64,000 bases of DNA, taken from Dillenia suffruticosa. Its lineage: Eukaryota; Streptophyta; Magnoliopsida; Dilleniales; Dilleniaceae. Positions 13,449-24,439 of the stretch are shown piece after piece. Position numbers and translations under genes: made by a program. Under the pieces are notes generated by a model. It saw only the letters and a list, made by a program, of their open reading frames with translations, searched no databases and was not told where the DNA came from. Numbering within the stretch: the stretch's first letter is position 1; each line of letters begins with the position of its first letter. The stretch spans positions 832,501 to 896,500 of the forward strand of contig JAVTVX010000013.1 in the NCBI GenBank assembly GCA_033439265.1, given 5' to 3'.

Positions 13449-15426
13449 ATGGCTTCAAATAAAGGCAACAACGATTATCAACAACAACATCATCAGATTC
13501 CATATGGGATGATGCAATCTTCTTCATCGTCTACCATTCCTAGTAGCTTCATGTAATTTTATGCACATCTTTATCGGTTTATTTGTTTAATTATTTTCTC
13601 TAGTATGTTAGAATCATCGTCACCTAAAGCATATTTGATTTCAAATGGTATAGGTTTACTAACTTTTGATTTTGTTTTTATTTTATGCGTTCTTTAGAAG
13701 CAAAGAAAGTGGAGCCTATGATTTGGGAGAATTAGATCAAGCACTTTTTCTCTATCTAGATGGACAAGCAGCTGCACAAGACCCTTCAACTCTTGAAGAC
13801 CAACGACGTGAGTCCCTCTTACTCTTGATAGAAAATTATGAAGGTAAAGTACCAAAAAAAAGGAAAATTATAAAGGGTTTTTCTTGGTGGGGGAATTAAT
13901 TAAACAATTTTATGTTCTTTCAAATTTTGAAGATTCTATCTTCTCTTTTCTCTCCTCTCTTCTCTCCTGGCAAAGGGTTTGTTTGTTTTGGTCATGATAA
14001 AGGCGTGTTCAGCTGAGAAAATCAGATTGTACCTTTTTTTCTTGACAGGATCCAAGTAGAATCACCAATTTTCAAGAAAATTACTTATGATATATATTTT
14101 TTTAAAAAAATGAATTGTAATATGGAGATCGGACCACATGACATGTAACAAACACAAAATAATCACGAAAATTTCCTGCATGTGTACTGTGAAAAAAAAG
14201 AAGTGTACGATCGGATGTGCTTTTTCTTACTCCTGCACAATTTTTGCAGAGAGAGCTACCAATGCATGACATTTCCAAGACTAATTTCTGTATCTCTCTC
14301 TCCTCCCCCCCCCATCTGATCCTCCTTTTTAATCATTGTTCCCTAGTCAACCTCTCTCTCTCGCAACAATTTATGGTAATGGAATTTTATTTTTAATTAC
14401 TTTTTTGGGATGCAGAGAACGAAGGAATGAGACCACCAACTCTAAACATTTTTCCATCTCAACCTATGCATGTAGAGCCATCTACAAAGGTGCATAATAC
14501 AAACCAATGACTCTTTTTAAAAATGAAGGTTTAATTTTATTTTTTGTTTATATATATATATATATATATATATATTATGTATTGTATTTGGTAGGCAAAT
14601 ACGGATTTGGTTTCATCACCAGCAACAACCGCATCAAAGAGATCATCAGAGCCGTCCATGGAGTTGGCCAACCAAAGAAATCATGATGTTAACACTAACA
14701 CCCCCTCTGCTCCTCCACGTCAACCGACCAGAGCCATCAAGGTTTTCTTCATTTGTTTTGCTTTGTTTTGTTTTGTTTTGTTTTTTTTTTTAATTTTCAT
14801 ATTAATTACACGGGTATTAGATTATAATAAATTCAATATTTTATGATTTTTGGGGGCAGCGCGAAGGAAACCGTAAAGGACCAACATCAAGCTCAGAGCA
14901 AGAAGGACCAAAAACACCAGACCCTAAGGTTTGGTTTCTTTAGTGAAATTCTTCTTTCATATTAAAAGTTTTTCTGTCTTTTATCTTATGATTTTTTTTT
15001 TGAGTTTTTTATTTTCTAGTATTCCTTTGTTTTCAAATCTATGTTGTTGAGATTGTGACTTTTATTAATTTTTGCGGTGCAGACATTGAGGAGACTTGCT
15101 CAGAATAGGGAGGCAGCAAGGAAAAGCAGACTAAGAAAAAAGGTTAAGTCTTGGGAGAAGAAAATTACTATTTCTCCTGAAAAATATTGGTTCCCTCTAT
15201 TCTTTTATTGCTGAAACAAATTAGGCCGTTCAATCCAAGTGCTTTCTTTGTGAAATTTATGTTTCCTTGTGTTGCTCCAAATGCAGGCGTATGTTCAGCA
15301 GCTAGAATCAAGTAGGATCAAACTTACTCAGCTTGAACAAGAGCTACAACGAGCTAGAGCTCAGGTTAGTTTCTCCTTCCTCATCAAATTAAGTGAAAAA
15401 CTAAGAGATCTTATCAAAAACTTCAC

Positions 15427-15474
<48 letters not shown>

Positions 15475-17312
15475 CCTCCCTCCCCCTCTTTCCCTTCCAT
15501 CCCATGAATAGTAGCAAAAGCAAAAAGGTTGATTTTTTTTTTGTTTAAAAAATTCATTTTATCTTTTCTTTTTAGGGTTTATTTTTTGGTGGGGGAGCTC
15601 TTCTAGGAGGAGACCAAGGTCTTCCTGTTGGCATCAGCAACTTGAGTTCTGGTACTCTCTCTCTCTGTGCATATGGTGAATATATGCTTTTACAAGTTCC
15701 AATATAATGGGGTGTCAACGCTTTGTAGATGCTGCTGTGTTTGACATGGAGTATGCAAGATGGCTAGAAGAGCACCACCGGCTAATGTGTGAGCTCCGAG
15801 CTGCCGTGCAGGAGCATTTACAGGAAAACGAACTACGACTGTATGTAGATAATTGTTTGGCTCACTTTGAACAAGTGATGAACCTCAAAAGCATGCTTGC
15901 CAAATCAGACATCTTTCATCTTGTTTCCGGCATGTGGAAGACTCCGGCCGAGCGTTGCTTCATGTGGTTGGGTGGTTTTCGGCCATCTGAGCTTATCAAG
16001 GTATATATTCATTAGTCCCTCAAATAAATTTCTTAACCAAAGTACTTTAATACGCATCAAGCATGTGATTAGGTTATGTTACTATAATAGCATTAAATAA
16101 CTATGGGATAAAGAGTTAGTATGACATGCAAGAAAATGACAACGTAGGAGAGATTTAAAACAAAAAATTATGAATTTTCCATGAGCATACACGTCTTAGA
16201 ATCAATTGAACAATATCATGTATTTCAGTTAATAAAAACCAAGTCATGCAAAAATATCAGAAAAATATCATTACAAAAATCTTTATAGGGAATAACATTT
16301 TTGTATAAAACACAAAATAATAATAATTAATAATTTTAGTAATATCATGAGTTTTTCTTAAAAAGATGATTGGTGCAAAAAGAAAATGGAGGTGATAGAG
16401 ATGATATGAGATATGGAGATATAATGAGAAACACAGCACGAGGGGTACTACACCCAAAAGATACGTTTATGTTTTGCATGGGATGTGTAAGTTGTTGGTG
16501 CACCACAATGAATTTCAATGAATGACGAAAGACATCTTCAAGTAGTTTCCCTTATAAGGAATTGAGAGTTGTTATTCTAGTCTGGTCTATGGAAAGCCAT
16601 GTTCTGTTACTACAAGAGAGGGAGAGAGAATACTTACACGCCTTTCTTTCCCTACTATACTATTGTTCTCTCTCTCATTGATGTTAACAAGAGGAGACTA
16701 GGCCTTTTGTTCTCATGCTCATATGTCTCTGCCAGTTTGGTTCCTTGTAACTGAAGTAACAAAACCAATATATTTTATTGCATGCTATAAAACAAACAAT
16801 TTAGTACTACTCCGCAATCATTTTAGACAGCACGCTCGAGAAAAATTATATTAGGCTAACAACTTCTTACATTTTTTTTTTCTGGGTGATTAGATAATTT
16901 TGAGTCAAGTTGAGCCATTAACGGAGCAACAAATATTGGGCATATGTGGATTGCAACAATCAACACAAGAAGCAGAAGAAGCGCTATCGCAAGGGCTCGA
17001 AGCACTGAATCAGTCGCTTTCCGACACCATAGCTTCTGACTCATTGAGCTGTCCTCCTAACATGGCTAACTACATGGGTCAAATGGCCATTGCCATGAAC
17101 AAGCTCTCCACTCTTGAAGGTTTTGTTAGACAGGTACTAACGTAACCCATTCACTTTCTTAATCAAGTTTTTGATAGATAAATTAAATTTCATGCAGTTA
17201 AAATCTTTTGCATTCAAATTTTAAAATGAGCAAATAAAAGATGAGAAATTTTGTCCTTGCTCCAATTTGTTTGAACAAAAACTAGAAGGTTAACCAACAA
17301 CCACTGACATTG

Positions 17313-17371
<59 letters not shown>

Positions 17372-17589
17372 GAGAGTGGCCAAAATGGGTCAGTGACCTA
17401 GAGAAAGTACACAAAAGATGCCCAAAGGAGCAGGTACTTATGGGATAAAACTTGTCTGTCTTAGGTAAGAATTTACAGTTGGCTCTACCCAATTAATACG
17501 AAGTTCAAGTTTTCTTCCATAAGTACCTGCATCTTTGAGTATCTGGTTCTGATCTGTACTTCTCTGGGTTATCCCTTTTTGCTATTCAC

Positions 17590-17628
<39 letters not shown>

Positions 17629-20236
17629 GTCATCATAGTTGTTGAATAACCCTCCTGGTTTTCGTTAAATAAATTGGAGCGTTGATAACCACAGAAGTTG
17701 TCAAATTTCATAAATTAACTAAGAAATAATTGTTGAATAAAATTTTTTAGGTGTGTCTTTTCATGATTTTCAAACAAAAAAGTCCACATAACGTGTGGAT
17801 TCGTGAAACGTGCCCCCAAAATTTTCTTATAAAGGATTCATTTGTCAATCCATTTTGTTAAAAGAAAAGGGAAAAGGAATTCAATTTGTAGACTTCTTTC
17901 TAAAAATTTAGCATATAACTAACAACATGCTTCCATACCGTAAACCATTTTACTTTTTAATTACAATTTCCTCTAGCATGTCTATGTTTGAAGAGACTAT
18001 AGGTTATGCTTAGGTTTAGACAGTTTGGATTAAGGTTTATTTGCCTCATTTTTCTTTTCCATTATCTTTCAATTAGTCTGGAATTAAAATAATTATATTA
18101 GCAAATTACTTTTCAGGACAAAAATATTTTAAAACATCATTTAAATCCCATTTCATCCCGTAACCGATGCTAAAAGGTTGGAAATGGGTCATAATCCAAT
18201 CAACCGTTCAAGCAAAAAATATAACAAGGTTACCACTTAGCATTTGATACATCAGGGTTCCTGACTGTTAAGGACATCTGGCATTAGTACTACTCGGATA
18301 TTAAGAGAAGAAAATGTACCAACAAACCCTAATACCGCCATAAAACAAACCCTAATACCACCATAAAACCAGTGAAATTTTAACATTAGATTATTTATTC
18401 TTGGTCCTTGCCGCAATTAACTAGGAATACTAAATTTGTTAGCTTAACCAAAGAGGGCCAGATTTTGGGACAAATAGAAGTTGTCAAAGGGTGTGACTAA
18501 TTACATGCTGGTCCGGTCCCATATGGAGGATGTCAAACAATAGATGGTGACACAAAGGTCACCAGCCAACAGTCTTTTGACACATCATACTCATCTAGAC
18601 AAATTACAATTCCGATATTTAGTACAATCAAAATTGGACACGGGCGGGACGCTTTTTTTGAAGCCGAGAGGTCCACCACGTGACAATCCCCGTCATTTTA
18701 GTGGGCCCACTTTTCATGACCTAGCAGCCATAGCCAATTGACCCACTGACGCCTCTCGGCCCTAAGCACAACAATTACATCTTTGGAAGTTTTCTGACTT
18801 TTTATGTTTTGAAGGCAAGGAAATGAAATTTATTATTATTATTATTCGCAGTCTACACATGTTTAAGCCACGTAGCATGAGTAGTTTATTTTACATAGAA
18901 CTCTCAAAGATTCGAGTAGAATTTAATTAAATTTTTTTATTTTAATAAAAAATTTTCACACGCTCTTGTTAATATTTTCTTAGAAAAATAGAAATAAACT
19001 TTTGGATATAACACACCACAAATCACGATGAAGAAAAAGTTTTCTGATACGCTAGAGAGGAAGTGATCTTCACTCGCATTAAACACAAATAAATTACCCA
19101 TAATATACACAAAATTATAAATTATGTTACTATTTTTCAAAAAACAGAGAATGGTGCACATAAATCGGAACTCATAATCTCTTCACGGTCATGAAAAAGA
19201 ATTAGGCATCCCCAAGCGGACAATTTAGTGGTTACAACCCCTTCCCCTAACCCATGATCCATGTTCAAATCTGGTGCAACCAAAAAAAAAAAAAAGAATT
19301 AGACTGTCTTTGACATATATCTTGTGAACTGGGATAATAAAAGAAAAAAAAAATTAAGGCCGTAAAAATATTTAAGCTAATTTTTGTATCAATTATTATA
19401 TATATGACCATCAAAACCTAATTTAGGGCCATTGTGAATACTTCAATTAGAAGTAAGTGTTAAAAATTCATCTTTGTCATGTTGACAATGGATGCATGTT
19501 TTTGTGTCAAACCTAAAGGCAGAAAGGTCAACGAGAACCTAAGACTATAAACCTACCCAAAGAAACAGAAGAAATACTATTGTCTATTTTCTTGTGGGGA
19601 TCTTATTCTAGTCCCTAATTTGACATTTGAACCACTCACTGCCACAAAGTCAGAGAGAAGTTGCAGGTGTAACACTCAAGTTCTTCACGTATTTCATTGC
19701 TGGCAATATCTTAGAGTTATTAATATTACTGACTCAAAGACCTAAATGTCCCAAAAAGAGTAATCTAGATGACAAACCATTCATTGCATTTTACTTTTTG
19801 GTGATCATAGTGTCCTTTGGTTGCAAAGACTTCTTGTTATGTAGGACCAGATATGGTGCATTTTCTTTTTCTCTGTTATAACATAGGAAGGATATAGAGT
19901 TTCGGATTCTTACACTTGAGTTAGGCTATGAATTTTTAGTTGCAGATCAAATGAATGGTGCATTTTAATTGGTCATTTACAGTGACAATAGTTTAACCCT
20001 CCTCAAATCAAGCTGAAATTAGTGTTAAAAAAATTTGTTCTCCTATATATATGTTACGTTTGGAAATAATGTGTATAAACTTACAGGCTGAAAATCTGAG
20101 GCACCAAACGATTCATCGGCTGCACCAACTGCTCACAATCCGTCAAGCTGCGAGGTGTTTTTTGGCGATCGCCGAGTACTTTCATAGACTTCGAGCTCTT
20201 AGCTCTCTTTGGATGGCACGACCTCGTCAAGAATAA
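13449..20236 (+). CDS. TGA9: TGA9/TGA10-type bZIP transcription factor (DOG1 domain)
   Basis: Eleven exons join in phase into 459 aa: 13449-13552, 13698-13807, 14416-14489, 14595-14741, 14860-14928, 15083-15142, 15287-15364, 15576-15651, 15729-16000, 16894-17133 and 20087-20236. All introns are GT-AG. The N-terminus is Gln/Ser-rich, then comes the GAYDLGELDQALFLYLDGQ block and RPPTLNIFPSQPMHVEPS typical of the TGA9/10 clade. The basic region (NREAARKSRLRKK) and leucine zipper are residues 169-214, encoded by exons 6-7. The DOG1 domain runs from about residue 250 to the end, with KTPAERCFMWLGGFRPSELIK and a C-terminal LRALSSLWMARPRQ. By family knowledge it is a nuclear factor binding TGACG (as-1) elements; Arabidopsis TGA9/TGA10 act with ROXY glutaredoxins in anther development. 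The start ATG 13449 was chosen because the upstream in-frame sequence is leader-like. No lesion is seen. The last intron is unusually long (2.95 kb). TGA9 versus TGA10 is not settled. Confidence 0.93.
15430..15473. repeat. (CT)n microsatellite in TGA9-like intron 7
   Basis: An uninterrupted CT run of about 40 bp in the intron before exon 8. Similar tracts occur in other introns of the same gene: (GA)n at about 17312-17369 and (CT)n at about 17590-17624. Confidence 0.9.
19203..19294 (+). mobile_element. Short tRNA-like SINE remnant, family copy 1
   Basis: This segment in the last TGA9-like intron reads GGACAATTTAGTGGTTACAA, then GTTCAAATC about 35 bp later and ends in an A run. TAGTGGTTAC and GTTCAAATC resemble pol III boxes A and B. 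Two related copies exist in the window on the minus strand, near 28196-28292 and 33900-34000. The order of the boxes and the A tail support a tRNA-derived SINE, but each copy is under 100 bp and no target-site duplication was established. Confidence 0.4.
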
Positions 20237-23200
20237 TGCAAAACCCTAGAGCTCACACCACTCCACCCTTTCATATCCTTTATTTACTTGGCCATTATTC
20301 ATAGTAATGGCTTCTCACAAATATATCCCTTCACTTATTTGCCACAGAGATGTATAGATAGACAACAAAATAATTAGATTAAAACACTAGAAGTAACTCT
20401 CTCTCTCTCTCTCTTTCTCATGTTTTTCTTGATAGAAGGAGAAAAGTTTGTGAGAAGCTGTGATTTAGAAAACACTTCCTGACTGGAAATAGAGAGGGGT
20501 GGGAGAAAATTATATGGAAAGCATCGGTTTTTGAATATCTTTTAGTCTTTTTTTTTTTTTTTTTTTTTCTTGAGGTTGTGGAAGTGCTTGTTGTGGAGCT
20601 AGGGAGTACGACAGAATATTTTTGATATTTAGAGATACATTGAAGCCGTGTGTCAATGCCCACACACCCATTTGGCCACTATCTTTTTGCCATAATATTA
20701 CTGCTTACATGCAGTGGTTCCCTTCATAACTATGCCAATGAACTTTTGCCATCTCAGGTTTTTCATGTGGCTTCCATGTGATTGTGTTCAAAAGTAAAAC
20801 TTGTGAAAGTAGTATATAATATGACTAAATTGATCAAGATAATTTTTAAAATTTATTTTTTGGGTATAATTTTTCATTCGCAAACGGGCACTCTATATTA
20901 AAATAAAGCACATCAAAGAAGTTGCAAGCTCGTGTGTGCGTGGAAGAAATGAGAAGCATTTCTATATATTTTTCATCTAATATCGTATTTTTTGTTTAAT
21001 AATGGCTTATCTTGGATGTCATATCATTGTTATGCAGAGATTTGGAATATCATTAATTTTTAATGGAGTCGATGGAATAAAATGATTTAAAGAATAGATT
21101 AATGGGGTTTATAGAGATATAAAATTGCACACGAGTTGACCAAATAATTGAAATTATAGAGTAGAAAAAAGGGTTGGTTGGTATGTACATACAGATTGAT
21201 ACAGATGAAACAAACCTATGCGACAATTGGAAAGGGGAGTTGTCATTAACCTTAAATTTTCAAATAAAAGCAGAAGAAGAAACTGAGTTATGCTATTATT
21301 CATGAACCATCTTGTCTTATCAGGGGAAATATGTGTCATGTTGCACAATATTAAGGAAAAAAGATTATGTACAATTTCAAAAAGTTATAATTTTAAATAA
21401 TTCTATTATCCAAAATTATAATTATATTTTTAGAAAAATATTTATTTAAACCGGTCCAAATGTGTAACCACTGATTATACAAAATCAAAGAAGTATTAAT
21501 AGTTATACAAAATATAAAATTTTTATTTTTATTTTTATATTTTCTACTCATGATGCTTATTTGTTCCTACGGAGGAGAAGATATAAAATTGTTTGGAATT
21601 TTCTGAGAGGTAAAACCGGATTTTGTGCCAAAGTTGGACGGTGAGTTCTTCGTTTCTGGGGACGGCTGGAAAGTATAGAAGAGGCTAACAAATGCACGCC
21701 AACCTTTAGTGACTGAACAGTACACACCAGTGGAGAAAAGCTGGAAGAGACAAGTCTACAACTAGGAACCACGTCTCTCTCTCTCTCTCTCTCTCAGTAG
21801 TCAACCATCTATCTGGGAAATTTTATACGAGTTCATAATGTCCTTCGTTGAAAAATGCCGTGCGGTTTGATAACTTCTTCTGCAACTAAAATAGCTACGC
21901 CCGCTGGTAAGAATATAAATTCACAGCTGGTTCAGGGCCTGGTCTTTATCCTCAATTTGTCTCTATTTTTTATTACAATAATAAAAATTTCCAACTAAAA
22001 TAAAAGATTTTATAAGAAACGTATCTAAAATTATTTTTTATATATTAATATTTTTTGCATTAAAATTTTTAATTAAAATTTTAATTTTATTTAATACAAA
22101 TTTTTTTTTTTTCTAAATGAAAGAACTTGAATAATCAATTATATTAGTTTTTGGGTATTTTATTGTTAAACCGACCCCCGATTTGACTTGTTTTTATCTT
22201 GGTTTCTTGATCCATGGTCCAAAAGTCCCAGTGAGAAGGAGAAAGCCAAGTGATCATATTTTAATCAAGGGGTTTGGATTGAACAGTTCTGGTAAGAACG
22301 AGAAAACCAAGTAATTGTTACTAATGCTTTGTTCAACAAAATCCGGCAATCACCCCAGGGAAACGTTCTCCTCAAGTTGGCATTTCATCTTTGATCATTT
22401 TTTATGTGTAGCTTTGGATGCCTTTCTACTTATATTCAAAACTTCCATTCCAAGAATTGGCCCTTTCTTATGTTTTTTTTTTCATTAGACTATGTTTTCT
22501 TCCATCCTGAATTAGATAATTCCCTAACAGCCCTGCGGCCTTTGTTAGATATTTTTTTATTAGAGAGTTCGGGCTAGCTAGTTTCAGATCGACTTGTTGT
22601 ACTAAACAATAAGATAGGAAGATAAAAGCACAATTTGAGTGCCTGTTTGTAGTTTGTTTATAAAAGAAATTAAATTCAACTTTTCGATTGATGGCTGCAT
22701 TCTGAGGAAGAAGATGAATGCGAGAGTTATAGGATGGATGTCGCACCATTTACCATGCTATTCTTTTTTTTATTATTATTATTGGACCAATTGATCAACT
22801 AATCCTGTTCGAGTTGATCCTTTTTAAGGGAGAGCCGAAGAGCTTGGTCTGATGATTCGGATTGTAGGTTGCAACTTGCAAACAGGAAGCCAAAAATTTA
22901 TGGTAATAGCCTGTCTACCATAAGAGGGTGAATTTGTTATTGGGCCTTTGTACACACACCATGCTCGACGCTATTACCTTAACATGAAGGGAGGTGTGGG
23001 GAACTCCAAAGGTAGGACTAGCGACCATTGACAGTGTGAACTCAAAATACCATCAAAGTTTTTTGAATTGAGTGATCGAACACTTTAATATTTTAATCAG
23101 AAATCTTAAATTCGAGTTTGGGAATTAAGAAAAATGATTCAAGAGAGTCAATCTCTTAATTAGTTTCACAGTATTCAGATCGAATTAAACGAAAGAAACC

Positions 23201-23380
23201 TTAATAACAATTGATCAAATAATAATAATAAAAAAAAGAACTCAAGACAACGAAGTTGTCCCGAGAGCTACCTATTCTATACAAGTATCAGACGCACAGA
23301 GCATTAAAAAAAAAAAAAAAGTATCAAAAGCCCAAAGACTATCAACAAGTCTTCGGCCCATGCAGTGTACGATTGAGGGT
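20237..23380. other. Downstream region of the TGA9-like gene; no gene seen
   Basis: This stretch holds the presumed 3' UTR just after the stop at 20236, a T run at about 20550-20568, and AT-rich intergenic sequence. The open frames here are short and have no recognisable domain. I see no RNA gene. Confidence 0.55.
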
Positions 23381-23770
23381 TCGGTTCTTCTCGCCCCAGG
23401 TCCATAATATCACACGGTTGGCCAAACCGTCAAACCGCATATCGTGATGTCACACGGTTTGACGGTTGCACCACATGGGCCAAGTGGCCCCATTTGAGTG
23501 GGACATGGGCCCCGCAATTGAGTACGCGGCGCCAATGCAAGGAATCCACGTGGTGATGACGTGGCAAATCAAAAGCGACGGGAAATTGATTAAAGGACGC
23601 CGGAATTTGTAACGTATAGTCTAATCTGCTCCGTCATCAATCTGGGTTTTCTTTCGAGCTCCTTCTTTATTTATTTATTTATTTTTTTCCAAATAATTGC
23701 CTTTTTTTCACCCTCGGGGGTGGGGGTGGGAAGGAAGATTCACTGAGTTGAAAGCATCCGTTGGTAAGTA
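23380..23770 (+). promoter_or_regulatory. Promoter-like block with G-box, TGACG motif and a possible noncoding first exon
   Basis: A GC-richer block stands out from its AT-rich surroundings. It has a 13-bp perfect inverted repeat, AACCGTCAAACCG at 23425-23437 and its complement at 23455-23467. It also has a CACGTG G-box at 23547-23552 inside CCACGTGG, and TGACGTGG at 23557-23564, a TGA-factor/bZIP core. Downstream, TTG|GTAAGTATAG at about 23763 is a near-ideal 5' splice site. Together these look like a plus-strand promoter followed by a noncoding exon. No coding sequence follows before the convergent MCTP gene, so its product is unknown. It may be a relic promoter or drive a noncoding transcript antisense to the MCTP 3' end. 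Confidence 0.35.
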
Positions 23771-24439
23771 TAGAAGTTAGAAATTCTTATTCCTAGTTTT
23801 ATGAATGTGTTGCCCATAATAATTGATTATCTTTGTGGTTCCTGGACTTAGGGTTTGGAATTGGAGCCCATTTAGGTATTATGGTTAGGGAAGTCGGATT
23901 GGGTTTCAGTTTTAGGTATCAAATTGGGCGAATCAGAGATTTGAATTAATTAATCTAGGGCTACTCTTTTCTTCTAAAGCTAAACCAAAAATTTGTATTC
24001 AACCTCCCATACTTTAGCCTTTGGCTGAGTCACGTCTACCTTTACATGAAATATTTTAAAGACGTTTTGTGCACAAAGTTACGGAATCACAGATTTCCTG
24101 TGATCTACTCGTTGTGGAGTGCTCCTGACCTCTGCAGTAGTACTGTAATTTCAAGAACTTAGTGTGGTGTATTCGGTTGTACTTTCTTGGATGATCTGGT
24201 AATAAGAAACCTGAAAGTAAAATTCTACAAAGACGAGCTATTAGAATAGAAGAGGGCTTCGTTTTCAGACTTTGATTTGATACTTTCGTTTGGTTTTTCT
24301 GACAATTACACTCCAACAAAATGGCACATAAAACCATACATGTTTGAATAGAGTCCCAGAAGAATGTTCAAAACAAATTCTGTGGTACATAATTTTAATC
24401 ACCGTTGAAATAGTTGGAACTCGACTTCTTTATGTCTGT

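Noticed and set aside
15897..16100. Alternative frame across TGA9-like exon 9
   Set aside because: Shadow of the real exon in another frame.
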